DNA of 39,700 nt from Candidatus Ruminococcus intestinipullorum (GTDB lineage: Bacteria > Bacillota > Clostridia > Lachnospirales > Lachnospiraceae), in contig JAHLFA010000084.1 in NCBI GenBank assembly GCA_018883985.1, positions 1 to 39,700 of the forward strand, read 5' to 3'. The translations under genes and the position numbers were made by a program. The notes below the pieces were generated by a model. It saw only the letters and a program-made list of their open reading frames with translations. It had not been told where the DNA came from and searched no databases. Positions 10,539 to 19,696 of this stretch are shown here, piece after piece; within the stretch, counting starts at the first letter, position 1; each line of letters opens with the position of its first letter.

Positions 10539-11624
10539 CTAGTTTTCTTTCGTTACTACTCCATTCTTTACGTGGAATATTTTGTTAATAGAAAATCGAT
10601 GATTTACAAATTCATCTAATCCAGTACATGTAATCACTGTCTGTATATCATGAATACTGTCTAATAAATAGTTTTGCCTATGTTTGTCCAGTTCAGACAA
10701 CACATCATCCAATAATAATACTGGTGTATCATGAATCGTACGTTTTACCAGTTCTATCTCTGATAATTTTAACGATAAGGCAGCAGTCCTCTGCTGCCCC
10801 TGAGAACCAAATCTTCTCACATCTAAATTGCCCGACAAAAAACACAGGTCATCCCTGTGTGGACCAACCGATGTACTTTTCATTCGAATATCACGTTCCC
10901 GATTCTTTCTTAGAGCCTCTTCCAGTGAAAGATTGCCTATACTTGATTCATAACTCAATTCAATCTTTTCTCGCCCTCCAGTAAGCTTTGCATGAATGTC
11001 TGCGATAATGGAATTGACTTGTTCTATAAACTTTTTTCGACTTTCTATCACCTTCGTGCCATATTCGGCCAGCTGCATATCCCAAATGTCTAACGTTTCA
11101 GGTAAGTGATCCTGCTTATACAAATCCTTCAATAATGTATTTCTCTGTTGAATAATTCGATTGTAATTTGATAAATTACTCAGATACACTCTATCCAGCT
11201 GTGACAGTTCCAAATCAATAAATCTTCTTCTGCCAGATGGTCCATCTTTAATAATATTCAAATCTTCTGGTGAAAAAAATACAAAATGTATAATCCCAAA
11301 TAGCTCACTTGCTTTACGAATAGGGACTTTATTCACTGCGATTCCCTTCGGACTATTTTTTTTCAAATGCATGTCAATCTGAAACTCTATGCCTCGTTTT
11401 TCTATAATAGTTTCAAGATGAGCTTCTTCCTGTCCAAATAAAATCAAATCCCTGTCTTTCGTACCTCTATGTGACTTGGTTGTACCTGATAAATACAGAG
11501 CTTCTAAAATATTGGTTTTCCCCTGTGCGTTATCACCATATAAAATATTGGTCTTGGAATCAAATTCCATATTTAACAGGTCATAATTTCTGTAATTTTT
11601 AAGTTTTAAAGATTTGATAACCAT
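10539..11624 (-). CDS. recF: RecF DNA repair and replication protein
   Basis: An SMC-like ATPase that helps load RecA at gaps and supports fork restart. Walker A is GDNAQGKTN (about residues 30-38), the signature motif lies near FGSQGQQRTAALSLKLSE, and Walker B is VLLLDDVLSELD. The 361 residues are the family norm. It lies between yaaA and gyrB in the usual dnaA-dnaN-yaaA-recF-gyrB order, 41 bp after yaaA, with no internal terminator seen. Confidence 0.97.
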   Translation of the reverse strand: MVIKSLKLKNYRNYDLLNMEFDSKTNILYGDNAQGKTNILEALYLSGTTKSHRGTKDRDLILFGQEEAHLETIIEKRGIEFQIDMHLKKNSPKGIAVNKVPIRKASELFGIIHFVFFSPEDLNIIKDGPSGRRRFIDLELSQLDRVYLSNLSNYNRIIQQRNTLLKDLYKQDHLPETLDIWDMQLAEYGTKVIESRKKFIEQVNSIIADIHAKLTGGREKIELSYESSIGNLSLEEALRKNRERDIRMKSTSVGPHRDDLCFLSGNLDVRRFGSQGQQRTAALSLKLSEIELVKRTIHDTPVLLLDDVLSELDKHRQNYLLDSIHDIQTVITCTGLDEFVNHRFSINKIFHVKNGVVTKEN

Positions 11625-11665
11625 AATTTCTCCATCTGCGTATTATCATTTTACACGTTTTTGAG

Positions 11666-11881
11666 CTATTTTTCAATTTTTATTTCTTCTCCATCAAAAG
11701 CTACGATATCTCCATCGTATAACTTTCGACCTCTACGTGTTTCTACCTCACCATTTACTGAAACAAAACCTTGTTGAATAAAATCCTTTGCTTCTACTCC
11801 AGATTCCGCCAAACCAGATGCCTTTAACGCCTGTCCCAATTTGATAAACTCATCCGTTTCTCTTAATTTAATTGTTTCCAT
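11666..11881 (-). CDS. yaaA: S4-domain RNA-binding protein YaaA
   Basis: A 71-residue protein consisting of one S4-like RNA-binding fold. The core reads FIKLGQALKASG, VEAKDFIQQGFVSVNGE and ETRRGRKLYDGDIV, the pattern of a positively charged alpha-L surface. It occupies the conserved slot between dnaN and recF, 14 bp after dnaN. Proteins of this family have been linked to ribosome assembly, but the precise role is not known from this sequence. Confidence 0.92.
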   Translation of the reverse strand: METIKLRETDEFIKLGQALKASGLAESGVEAKDFIQQGFVSVNGEVETRRGRKLYDGDIVAFDGEEIKIEK

Positions 11882-11895
11882 AATTTCCCCTCTTT

Positions 11896-13005
11896 CTATG
11901 CTGCTGCATTAAAATTTACTGGAAGAATCAAATAAATATAGCTCTGCTCTTCATCCTTAATAAAGCAAGGAGCTTTTGCATTCATAAAATATAAGTCCAC
12001 TTCTTCATCATCTATTACACGAAGGGCATCAATTAAGAACTTAGGATTAAATCCAATCAGTAAATCTTTCCCTTCTTTTGTAATGTATATTGTTTCATCC
12101 ATTGTACCAATCTGAGATTTTATTTTTAATTCCATTGCATCATCTGTAATGTTGATGATAATAGGTTTTTTATCTCCTTCTTTAATTAACAATGTTGCTC
12201 TGTCGATACAATTTAGCAGTTCTTTTTTATTAATTCGTACCTTTGTTTCATAATCACTAGATAACATCTGATCAATTTTAAAGTAATCACCTTCAATTAA
12301 ACGTGAAACGACAACTGTTTGATCAAACTCAAATACAATATGATTGTTTGTGAAAAAAATATCAACTAATGCATCTGACTCTCCACCAATGATTTTACTA
12401 ATCTCTTGAAGTGTTTTTCCAGGTACAATAACCTTCTTAGGCTCATAAGATTCCTTCAATTCTATCTTACGAATTGATATTCTATGACCATCTAGTGTGA
12501 CAACTTTAAGAATATTACCATCAATTTCAAACAATTCACCTGTCATCATCTTATTTGTATCGTTATCTGCGATGGAGAAAATTGTCTGACGAATCACTTC
12601 TTTTAGTGTGAATTCTGTGACAGTAACACAATCAATTTTTTCAATACTAGGAAGATATGAAAAGTCTTCTCCAGAATGTGCAGCAATATTAAATTTAGCT
12701 TTTTCACAAGTAATCAAAGCTTGGTGATTGGAATCTGTTTCTATAGTCACATCATTATCTGGTAATTTACGAACAATTTCAGAAAAAATTCTTGCATTTA
12801 AGGCAATAATACCTCTTTCTTGAATTTCCCCTTCTATTTTTGTTTCGATACCTAATTCCATATCGTTTGCTGTCAACTTAATAATGTCAGTAGATGCATC
12901 AACTAGAATACATTCTAAAATAGGCATTGTTGTTTTCGAAGGAACTGCTTTAGATACGATACTAACACCTTTTACTAAGTTCGATTTTTTACATATGATT
13001 TTCAT
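11896..13005 (-). CDS. dnaN: DNA polymerase III beta subunit (sliding clamp)
   Basis: A 369-residue protein that forms the dimeric ring clamp tethering polymerase III to DNA. Three clamp domains are recognisable, the first beginning MKIICKKSNLVKGVSIVSKA with the MPILECILVDA strand, and the third ending in the canonical FLIDALRVIDDEEVDLYF and IYLILPVNF. Its ribosome binding site (AAAGGAGATT) is strong. It is separated from dnaA by a 305-bp gap that holds DnaA boxes, so it is probably transcribed from its own promoter as well as by readthrough from dnaA. Confidence 0.98.
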   Translation of the reverse strand: MKIICKKSNLVKGVSIVSKAVPSKTTMPILECILVDASTDIIKLTANDMELGIETKIEGEIQERGIIALNARIFSEIVRKLPDNDVTIETDSNHQALITCEKAKFNIAAHSGEDFSYLPSIEKIDCVTVTEFTLKEVIRQTIFSIADNDTNKMMTGELFEIDGNILKVVTLDGHRISIRKIELKESYEPKKVIVPGKTLQEISKIIGGESDALVDIFFTNNHIVFEFDQTVVVSRLIEGDYFKIDQMLSSDYETKVRINKKELLNCIDRATLLIKEGDKKPIIINITDDAMELKIKSQIGTMDETIYITKEGKDLLIGFNPKFLIDALRVIDDEEVDLYFMNAKAPCFIKDEEQSYIYLILPVNFNAAA

Positions 13006-13310
13006 TGTTAATAATCTCCTTTCAGAAATAGAAATGTTGTTAAAAGTGGAAAACTTTCAGCAGCCCTTTTATATAAAGAGAAATAAAAAAGTTTTCCGCC
13101 GTAATCGTAGTAGGGGCTGTGGATATGTTAATAAGTGGTTAGAAGCCTTGTAAACAAAGGAGTTTCTAGTACTAATAAGTGTGTAGAAATGAGAGGGAAA
13201 ACAATGGGACAGTGTAGGTATAACTTTCCACGTCCCATTGAGAAATAAAATTATTAACATGTTAATCCACATAGTTTCCACAGATTTATCCACAGTGTAT
13301 TGTTGTTATT
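13006..13310. promoter_or_regulatory. dnaA-dnaN intergenic region with DnaA boxes
   Basis: A 305-bp gap with a perfect DnaA box TTATCCACA at 13286-13294, a one-mismatch box TGTGGATAT at 13118-13126, and weaker forms (TAATCCACA, GTTTCCACA) between 13262 and 13282. The cluster lies just past the dnaA stop. In Bacillus subtilis oriC is bipartite, with one box cluster upstream and one downstream of dnaA; the same layout is seen here. I see no gene in this gap. Confidence 0.75.
13202..13240 (-). terminator. possible dnaA terminator hairpin
   Basis: Perfect 9-bp inverted arms CAATGGGAC and GTCCCATTG are separated by 21 nt. On the minus strand TTTT follows, so this may terminate part of the dnaA transcription. 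The large loop makes it weak. Confidence 0.4.
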
Positions 13311-14681
13311 TTAGATAGGGTTAATTTTCTTTTTGATAATGTTTACAGTATTGTTTAAAGCTTCATCTGTCTTCATATCATTTTCAATTTTCTTAACTCC
13401 ATGACTAACGGAAGCATGGTCCTTACCGCCAAGAATAATTCCAATGGTTTTCAATGGAGTTTCTGTCATCTTTCTGCATAAAAACATGACAATTTGGCGA
13501 GGTAAAACAATTTCTGCATTTCGTTTTTTGCCTTTGAGTTCAGAAATAGGAATATTAAAGTGTTCAGAAACAACTTCAATAATTAACTCAGGCGTAATTT
13601 CTCTGGCATTATCAGGAGAAATCATATCTTTTAGTGCATCGGCAGCAAGTGGAATATCAATAGATTTGTTTTCCAAATTTGCCATTGCTATTAATTTATT
13701 TAAAGAGCCTTCCAATTCTCGAATGTTTGATTTTATATTATTTGCAATATATTGCATGACATCGTTTGGAATGTGGTATCTCTCTAACCCATCTAATTCT
13801 ACTTTTTTTTGTAAAATTGCCATTCTTGTTTCGTAGTCAGGAGAGGAGATGTCCGCAATTAATCCCCATTCAAAGCGAGTACGCAGACGAGCTTCCAAAG
13901 TTTCAATGTCTTTTGGGGGTTTATCACTGGAAATGATAATCTGTTTTCCAGACACATGCAGATGATTGAATGTGTGGAAAAATTCTTCCTGCGTACTTTC
14001 TTTTCCAATAATAAATTGAATATCGTCAATTAAAAGTACATCATTATTTCTATATTTTTCACGAAACGTTGTCATCGCAAGTTCATTTCCATTTTTACCT
14101 ATTTTCAAAGCATCGATTAGTTCATTCGTAAAAGTTTCACTGGTAACATAAAGAACCTTTTTTGTAGGATCATTTTCAAGTATAAAATGGGCAATGGAGT
14201 GCATTAAGTGGGTTTTTCCAAGCCCAACACCTCCATATAAAAATAGTGGATTATAAATTTCCCCTGGTGATTCCGCAACAGCAAGGGATGCTGCATGGGC
14301 AAAATTGTTATTGCTGCCCACAACAAAAGTATCAAATGTATATTTTGGATTCAGGTTAGCCTGTTCAAAAAGTGCATTTGATTTTTGTTTCTTTACAGCG
14401 ATATCTTTTTTTTCTTGTATGACAAGGTGATCGTCAGTGACAAAGGATACTTCGTATTCAAAACCCGTTACCTCTGCTATACAAACTTTAAAGGGCAGCA
14501 GGTATTTTTCTTCAATATGTTCAAGACTTGCACGTAATTTAACTAAAATATATACGGTATCATCAGTAACCTCATAAACTGTCAGTGGTGCAATCCACGT
14601 ATTATATGAGATGTTAGATGAGCAATATTCTAGTTTCATCTTATTCAGGATTTGCGTCCAGTTTTCTTCTACAATATTCAT
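13311..14681 (-). CDS. dnaA: Chromosomal replication initiator DnaA
   Basis: The AAA+ initiator that binds DnaA boxes and melts oriC. The 456 residues comprise the N-terminal oligomerisation domain (about 1-85), a linker, the AAA+ core with Walker A GGVGLGKTH and Walker B VLLIDDIQF, a sensor region (LEARLRTRFEWGL), and the C-terminal DNA-binding domain with GGKDHASVSHGVKKIE. An in-frame TTG lies one codon upstream; I prefer the ATG at 14681, preceded by GGAG 9 nt away. It is transcribed leftward away from oriC, and perfect DnaA boxes flank it on both sides, which suits autoregulation. Confidence 0.98.
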   Translation of the reverse strand: MNIVEENWTQILNKMKLEYCSSNISYNTWIAPLTVYEVTDDTVYILVKLRASLEHIEEKYLLPFKVCIAEVTGFEYEVSFVTDDHLVIQEKKDIAVKKQKSNALFEQANLNPKYTFDTFVVGSNNNFAHAASLAVAESPGEIYNPLFLYGGVGLGKTHLMHSIAHFILENDPTKKVLYVTSETFTNELIDALKIGKNGNELAMTTFREKYRNNDVLLIDDIQFIIGKESTQEEFFHTFNHLHVSGKQIIISSDKPPKDIETLEARLRTRFEWGLIADISSPDYETRMAILQKKVELDGLERYHIPNDVMQYIANNIKSNIRELEGSLNKLIAMANLENKSIDIPLAADALKDMISPDNAREITPELIIEVVSEHFNIPISELKGKKRNAEIVLPRQIVMFLCRKMTETPLKTIGIILGGKDHASVSHGVKKIENDMKTDEALNNTVNIIKKKINPI

Positions 14682-15225
14682 CAATCGTAACTCCTAATCA
14701 ATATAATTGAGAGATAAGCAGAGTATCTCAAGTACATTCTACATCAAAATGTGGATATAAGCAATGTCAAAATAAATTAAGTACACAGGGTGTGGAAAAC
14801 TTTGTTGATAATGTGGAAAACTTTGTTAACATTGAAAAAGCCTTATACTTGAGCAAAAAAAAGAATATAAAAAACTTTTCTACATGTTCTCAACGCAAAA
14901 AAGTGTAGTTATCTACAGAAATTTTTTTGTTTATCCACAAATTTGGATAAAGTTTTCAACAATTTGTGGATAACTGGTAAAATCTAACCTAGATATTGTT
15001 GTAAAAAATGTAGATAATGTGTAAACATTAAATAGTTTCTCACAATAGAGCTGAAAATAAAAGAAAAGTAAGAAACAGAAAAATGACGAGAATTGTCGAT
15101 AAGTATGTGAATAAAATTTGAATAACTAAAAAGAAATCAACATAAGGCAAAAAAAATATGAGAAACAAAAAATTTAAAAAGATATCTGTGGAAAACTATA
15201 AATACGATAAAATCTGTTGTTTTAC
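14682..15225. other. Chromosomal replication origin oriC
   Basis: The dnaA-rpmH intergenic region. Perfect DnaA boxes: TTATCCACA at 14931-14939 and its inverse TGTGGATAA at 14965-14973. One-mismatch boxes lie at 14750-14758, 14791-14799, 14812-14820, 14909-14917, 14942-14950, 15009-15017 and 15187-15195. From about 15060 to 15185 the sequence is almost entirely A/T with long A-runs, a good candidate unwinding element. All replication-linked genes point away from it on both sides. I see no credible gene in this stretch. Confidence 0.93.
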
Positions 15226-15254
15226 TTGACTTTAAGGCTTTTTTTGAATATAAT
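15226..15254 (+). promoter_or_regulatory. rpmH operon promoter
   Basis: TTGACT, a 17-bp spacer and TATAAT, a near-perfect sigma-A promoter. It gives a leader of about 125 nt before rpmH that contains a perfect 12-bp palindrome (ACTATATATAGT, 15299-15310) of unknown meaning. Confidence 0.85.
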
Positions 15255-15386
15255 TAAGAGCAGTGTCTTGTTGTGTGATAGTAGATGTCGTAGTAAACAC
15301 TATATATAGTAAGGACACAAGAATAAAAGGCAGATATTGTAAATACTTTATGATAAGTATCTCAGTGTAAGGGAGGTGTATGTGGA

Positions 15387-15521
15387 ATGAAGATGACATT
15401 TCAGCCAAAAAAGAGATCAAGATCTAAGGTGCATGGTTTTAGAGCAAGAATGAGCACAGCAGGTGGAAGAAAGGTTTTAGCTGCTAGAAGAGCAAAAGGA
15501 AGAAAAAAATTATCAGCGTAG
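15387..15521 (+). CDS. rpmH: 50S ribosomal protein L34
   Basis: A 44-residue, very basic protein of the large ribosomal subunit, beginning [17 protein letters not shown] and ending GRKKLSA, the nearly invariant L34 pattern. The ribosome binding site GGGAGG lies 10 nt upstream of the ATG at 15387. It is the first gene of the rpmH-rnpA-yidD-yidC-jag run on the right arm of the origin. Confidence 0.98.
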   Translation: MKMTFQPKKRSRSKVHGFRARMSTAGGRKVLAARRAKGRKKLSA

Positions 15522-15566
15522 GCCGCATATATGTGGCCTTTTCTTCTATTAAAAAAGAGGTTATCA

Positions 15567-15902
15567 ATGAAATATTCTGAATCTTTAAAGAAAAATAAAG
15601 ATTTTCAAATAGTTTATAAGAATGGAAAATCACTTGCGAATAAATACTTAGTCTTATATGTGAGAGAAAATGGATTGGAAAAAAATCGACTAGGTATTTC
15701 TGTTAGTAAAAAGGTTGGAAACAGTGTTGTTAGACATCATTTAACAAGGCTGATTCGAGAAAGTTATCGACTTCAAGAAGAGCATTTTCAAAGTGGATTT
15801 GATTTAGTGGTTGTAGTTAGAGTTGGTGCGAAAGATAAAGGTTTTCACGACATACAAAGTGCACTTATCCACTTGGGAAAACTTCACAATATATATAATT
15901 AA
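15567..15902 (+). CDS. rnpA: Ribonuclease P protein component
   Basis: The basic protein cofactor of RNase P, which helps the catalytic RNA trim tRNA 5' leaders. I start at the ATG at 15567 ([14 protein letters not shown]), with AGAGG upstream, rather than at an earlier in-frame ATG that would add a non-conserved extension. The family motif [20 protein letters not shown] (RNR-type) is present, followed by DLVVVVR. The 111 residues are standard. It follows rpmH by 45 bp and precedes yidD by 14 bp. Confidence 0.96.
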   Translation: MKYSESLKKNKDFQIVYKNGKSLANKYLVLYVRENGLEKNRLGISVSKKVGNSVVRHHLTRLIRESYRLQEEHFQSGFDLVVVVRVGAKDKGFHDIQSALIHLGKLHNIYN

Positions 15903-15916
15903 GGGAAGTGACGCAG

Positions 15917-16129
15917 ATGAAACATATTTTAATAGGGGCAATACGATTCTATCAAAAATATTTATCTGGTTTGAAGACAAGGTATCATTGTATTTATACG
16001 CCTACATGTTCCCAGTATGGGATCGAAGCTATACAAAAATATGGTGCTTTCAAGGGGGGAGCCTTGACTGTCTGGAGGATTCTGCGGTGCAATCCATTTG
16101 CAAAAGGCGGATATGATCCCGTACCTTAA
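15917..16129 (+). CDS. yidD: Membrane protein insertion efficiency factor YidD
   Basis: A 70-residue YidD-family protein, thought to assist YidC-dependent membrane insertion. The conserved core is [10 protein letters not shown], then [33 protein letters not shown] and GGYDPVP, with the three typical Cys residues. An upstream in-frame GTG at 15908 abuts the AAGGGAAG site, so the ATG at 15917 is the better start. It lies 12 bp before yidC. Confidence 0.95.
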   Translation: MKHILIGAIRFYQKYLSGLKTRYHCIYTPTCSQYGIEAIQKYGAFKGGALTVWRILRCNPFAKGGYDPVP

Positions 16130-16141
16130 GGAGGATAAACA

Positions 16142-17443
16142 ATGGATTATGGTATGATTGTTTCAACAACGGCAGATTGGCCGATTGTGGGACAGATTGC
16201 ATGGGTATTTGGACAGATTATGAATGCAATCTATAATTTTCTGAATTTATTTGGAATTCAAAACATTGGAATTTGTATTATTTTGTTTACAATTATTGTG
16301 TATACATTGATGATTCCTTTGACAGTAAAACAGCAGAAATTCTCAAAAATGCAATCAGTAATGATGCCTGAGATTCAGAAATTACAGAAAAAATATGAAG
16401 GAAAAAGAGATCAAGCATCTATGTTAAAGATGCAGGAGGAACAAAGATTAATTTATGAAAAGTATGGAAGTTCTCCTGTAGGTGGTTGTTTGCCACTTTT
16501 AATTCAGATGCCAATTTTGTTTGCCTTGTATCCTGTAATTCAGGAAGTTCCTAGGTATGTTGCTGGTATTCGTGATATCTATATGCCGTTAGTAAATCAT
16601 ATTATGGAAACTCCAGGGTACCAGAAAGTTTTGGAGGCAATTGGATCGGCAAGTCCTGTATTTATGTCACCAAGTAAGTATGATTATACGCAGGCAAGTA
16701 CATTAGTTAGAGTATTATATAAATTTCAAGATTCTACATGGGATACGTTGTTAGATAAGTTGCCATCTTTGGATACAGCAGTTGTAAACCAAGCAACAGA
16801 GACAATGAGCCATTTAAATAGTTTTTTAGGCATCAACATTGGGGAAGCTCCTATGACGATGTTAATGCAAGCTTTGGAAAATTTCTCCGTTATGGGAATT
16901 GTTCTTGCTGTAATTATTCCAATTATGGCGGGATTATCTCAGTTTATTAGTGTAAAATTATCACCACAGCCATCTTCTAATACGGATATGGCAGATAATC
17001 CAATGGCAAATTCTATGAAAACTATGACATATGTGATGCCATTATTCTCTGTATTTATGGGATTTTCACTTCCAGCAGGTCTTGGACTTTATTGGGCTGT
17101 AAGTGCATTGGTAAGATGTGTTCAACAAGTGTTAATAAACAAATATTTGAGTAAAAAGACAGTAGAAGATTTGATAGAGGAAAATCGTAAAAAAGCTGCT
17201 AAAAAACGTGAAAAACATGGGGTTCCAGCACAGGAAATTAACCGTATGGCTACTGCAAATACAAAAAATGTAGTAGAAAAGAAGGTTGAAGTTTCACAAA
17301 AAGAGAAAGAAGAAAAATTGGAGAAAGCAAAACAGACAGGGAATACTGCAAAGCCAGGAAGCCTTGCTGCAAAAGCAAATCTTGTAAGTAGATATAACAA
17401 TGCACAGGATCGTGCAAAAGTCAAAGGTGAGAGTAAAGAATAG
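16142..17443 (+). CDS. yidC: YidC/Oxa1 membrane protein insertase
   Basis: A 433-residue YidC/SpoIIIJ-type insertase that places proteins in the inner membrane alone or with Sec. The first conserved helix (IGICIILFTIIVYTLMIPLT, about 41-60) is followed by the cytoplasmic loop with MQSVMMPEIQKLQKKY, then GGCLPLLIQMPILFALYPVI, an extended extracytoplasmic segment (about 140-230), and the last helices with AGLGLYWAVSALV. The C-terminal 90 residues are charged Lys/Glu-rich and probably bind ribosomes. No lipobox is seen, unlike B. subtilis SpoIIIJ. It precedes jag, its usual partner. Confidence 0.96.
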   Translation: MDYGMIVSTTADWPIVGQIAWVFGQIMNAIYNFLNLFGIQNIGICIILFTIIVYTLMIPLTVKQQKFSKMQSVMMPEIQKLQKKYEGKRDQASMLKMQEEQRLIYEKYGSSPVGGCLPLLIQMPILFALYPVIQEVPRYVAGIRDIYMPLVNHIMETPGYQKVLEAIGSASPVFMSPSKYDYTQASTLVRVLYKFQDSTWDTLLDKLPSLDTAVVNQATETMSHLNSFLGINIGEAPMTMLMQALENFSVMGIVLAVIIPIMAGLSQFISVKLSPQPSSNTDMADNPMANSMKTMTYVMPLFSVFMGFSLPAGLGLYWAVSALVRCVQQVLINKYLSKKTVEDLIEENRKKAAKKREKHGVPAQEINRMATANTKNVVEKKVEVSQKEKEEKLEKAKQTGNTAKPGSLAAKANLVSRYNNAQDRAKVKGESKE

Positions 17444-17469
17444 GGAATCTTAGAAAGGATGGGGTCACA

Positions 17470-18198
17470 ATGAATGGTAGTATTAGAGTATCAGCAAAAA
17501 CAGTGGATGATGCAATTACGGAAGCATTGATTCAATTAGGTGTTACCAGTGATCGATTAGAATATAAGGTCATAGAAAAAGGGAGTTTGGGATTTCTAGG
17601 AATTGGAATGAAACAAGCCGTTATTGAAGCATGGAAAAAAGAAGAGCCAGTAGAAGAGATTGAAGAACCAAAATCCGTATCTGTGGAAACCAAGGAAGAG
17701 AAAGAGCTTACCGAGGTTAGTAAAGTGGGACAAGATAAAGTTTCTGAGGATACCATTCAAGCAGTGGAATCCTTCTTAAAAGATACCCTAAAAGCAATGG
17801 GAATGGATGTGGAGATTACTTCTGAGATAGATGAAGAAGGTGCATTGAACATAGATATGAAGGGTGACAATATGGGTATTTTGATAGGGAAGAGAGGTCA
17901 AACTTTGGATTCCCTTCAGTATCTAGCAAATCGAGTAGCAAATAAATATCAGGATAGCTATGTTCGTGTGAAATTAGATACAGAAAATTACAGAGCTAGA
18001 AGAGAAGAAACCTTAAGAAAGCTTGCTAAAAATATTGCATCTAAAGTAAAGAGAACAAGAAGAGCTGTGTCATTAGAACCAATGAATCCATACGAAAGAA
18101 GGATTATTCATGCTGCATTGCAGTCTGATCCACAGATTACAACCCATAGTGAAGGGGAAGAACCATATCGAAAGGTTGTCATCGCATTAAAAAGATAA
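17470..18198 (+). CDS. jag: Jag/KhpB RNA-binding protein
   Basis: A 242-residue RNA-binding protein. It has the Jag_N domain (residues 1-55, ending KGSLGFLGIGMKQAVIEAW), an acidic Glu/Lys linker, a KH domain with the GILIGKRGQTLDSLQYL loop (about 135-155), and a C-terminal R3H domain (MNPYERRIIHAALQ, then the TTHSEGEEPYRKVVI tail). The family is implicated in small-RNA and cell-division control in Firmicutes. It lies 26 bp after yidC in the classic spoIIIJ-jag arrangement. Confidence 0.94.
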   Translation: MNGSIRVSAKTVDDAITEALIQLGVTSDRLEYKVIEKGSLGFLGIGMKQAVIEAWKKEEPVEEIEEPKSVSVETKEEKELTEVSKVGQDKVSEDTIQAVESFLKDTLKAMGMDVEITSEIDEEGALNIDMKGDNMGILIGKRGQTLDSLQYLANRVANKYQDSYVRVKLDTENYRARREETLRKLAKNIASKVKRTRRAVSLEPMNPYERRIIHAALQSDPQITTHSEGEEPYRKVVIALKR

Positions 18199-18227
18199 TA
18201 AGTGAAACATTTATATTGGAGCGAAAG

Positions 18228-18276
18228 AGGACGTTTTACGCTTCACGGATGCTTTCGTGAAGTGTTAAGACGTCCT
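18228..18276 (+). terminator. hairpin between jag and mnmE
   Basis: Outer arms AGGACGT/ACGTCCT and inner arms CTTCACG/CGTGAAG form a long stem with a small internal loop. TTT follows but no full T-run, so it is a partial terminator or a processing site between jag and mnmE. Confidence 0.55.
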
Positions 18277-18298
18277 TTGAGATTTTAAGAGGTGGAGA

Positions 18299-19696
18299 AT
18301 GAAGAAAGATACGATTGCTGCAATATCCACAGGTATGACAAATTCAGGAATTGGAATTGTACGAATCAGTGGAGAAGAAGCATTTGACATTATAGATAAA
18401 ATATATAAAGGGAAAAAACAGCCCTCTACAGTAGAATCCCATACAATACACTATGGATTTATTGTAGATGAAGAGCATACGGTTGATGAGGTTTTAGTGA
18501 GTGTTTTACATGCACCAAGAACATTTACAGGAGAGAATACAGTAGAAATCAATTGTCATGGTGGAACTTATGTAGTAAAGAAGGTTTTAGAAACAGTCAT
18601 TAAATATGGAGCAAGACCAGCTGAGCCAGGTGAGTTTACAAAGAGAGCATTTTTAAACGGGAAGATGGATTTATCACAGGCAGAGGCTGTTATTGATGTT
18701 ATACAGGCACAGAGTGAATATGCCCTACAAAGTTCTGTTAGTCAGTTACAGGGGAGTGTAAAGCATAAAATACAAGCTATCAGGGAAAAGATTTTATATC
18801 ATACAGCCTTTATTGAAACAGCATTGGATGACCCTGAACATATTAGTGTAGATGGGTATGGAGATACATTATATCAGGCTGTAGAAGAAGTATTAGAAGA
18901 AATCAAGCTTTTAATTCGTTCATCAGATGATGGAAGAATATTGAAAGAAGGAATTCAAACAGTTATTGTTGGGAAACCAAATGCAGGGAAGTCTTCCCTT
19001 CTAAATGTGTTATCAGGACATGATAGAGCGATAGTAACCGATATTGCAGGTACAACAAGAGATATTTTGGAAGAGCAAATCCAATTACAAGGATTAAGTT
19101 TAAATATCATTGATACAGCAGGAATTAGAGAAACAGAGGATATTATAGAGCGAATGGGCGTAGAGAGGGCAAAAGAGTACGCAAATAGAGCAGATTTAGT
19201 TATATGGGTTATAGATGCTTCCTGTCCATTCGATGAAAGTGATGAAGAGATTTTAGAGCTTATTTCAGATAAGAAATCAGTAATTCTGTTGAATAAAATT
19301 GATTTGAATGTTATGACTTCAAAAGAGTATTTATTGTGTAAATTAAATTCGTTGTCTGATAATTCTAATGAGTTGGAAATTCCGATTATTGAAATTTCTG
19401 TAAAAGAAGAGAGGGGAATTTCTGAATTAGAGGAAGTAATACAACACATGTTTTTTGAAGGTGAAATCTCTTTTAATGATGAAGTTTATATTACAAATAT
19501 CAGGCAAAAGGCAGCATTACAGGCAGCAGAAGAGAGTTTAGTAAGAGTGATGGAAAGTATTGAGAATCAGATGCCAGAGGATTTTTATTCTATTGATTTA
19601 ATGGATGCGTATGAATCTCTTGGTAATATTACAGGTGAGACGATAGGAGAAGATTTAGTAAATGAAATATTCAGCAAATTCTGTATGGGAAAATAA
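18299..19696 (+). CDS. mnmE: tRNA modification GTPase MnmE
   Basis: A 465-residue GTPase that, with MnmG, adds the carboxymethylaminomethyl group to wobble U34 of certain tRNAs. The N-terminal folate-binding domain starts DTIAAISTG; the G domain holds [12 protein letters not shown] (G1), DIAGTTRD (G2), DTAGI (G3) and LNKIDL (G4); and the C-terminus ends in the functional CMGK motif. The GGTGGAG ribosome binding site is upstream. Its last 35 nt overlap mnmG. Confidence 0.97.
   Translation: MKKDTIAAISTGMTNSGIGIVRISGEEAFDIIDKIYKGKKQPSTVESHTIHYGFIVDEEHTVDEVLVSVLHAPRTFTGENTVEINCHGGTYVVKKVLETVIKYGARPAEPGEFTKRAFLNGKMDLSQAEAVIDVIQAQSEYALQSSVSQLQGSVKHKIQAIREKILYHTAFIETALDDPEHISVDGYGDTLYQAVEEVLEEIKLLIRSSDDGRILKEGIQTVIVGKPNAGKSSLLNVLSGHDRAIVTDIAGTTRDILEEQIQLQGLSLNIIDTAGIRETEDIIERMGVERAKEYANRADLVIWVIDASCPFDESDEEILELISDKKSVILLNKIDLNVMTSKEYLLCKLNSLSDNSNELEIPIIEISVKEERGISELEEVIQHMFFEGEISFNDEVYITNIRQKAALQAAEESLVRVMESIENQMPEDFYSIDLMDAYESLGNITGETIGEDLVNEIFSKFCMGK

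Noticed and set aside
13069-13293. 74-residue minus-strand frame between dnaA and dnaN
   Set aside because: It lies across the DnaA-box cluster and hairpin and has no ribosome binding site; the region is better explained as regulatory.
15232-15420. 62-residue minus-strand frame in the oriC-rpmH leader
   Set aside because: It overlaps the strong rpmH promoter and the 5' end of rpmH on the opposite strand and lacks coding character.
15823-16116. 97-residue plus-strand frame spanning rnpA and yidD
   Set aside because: It is the shadow of two well-supported genes in another frame; its translation matches no family pattern.
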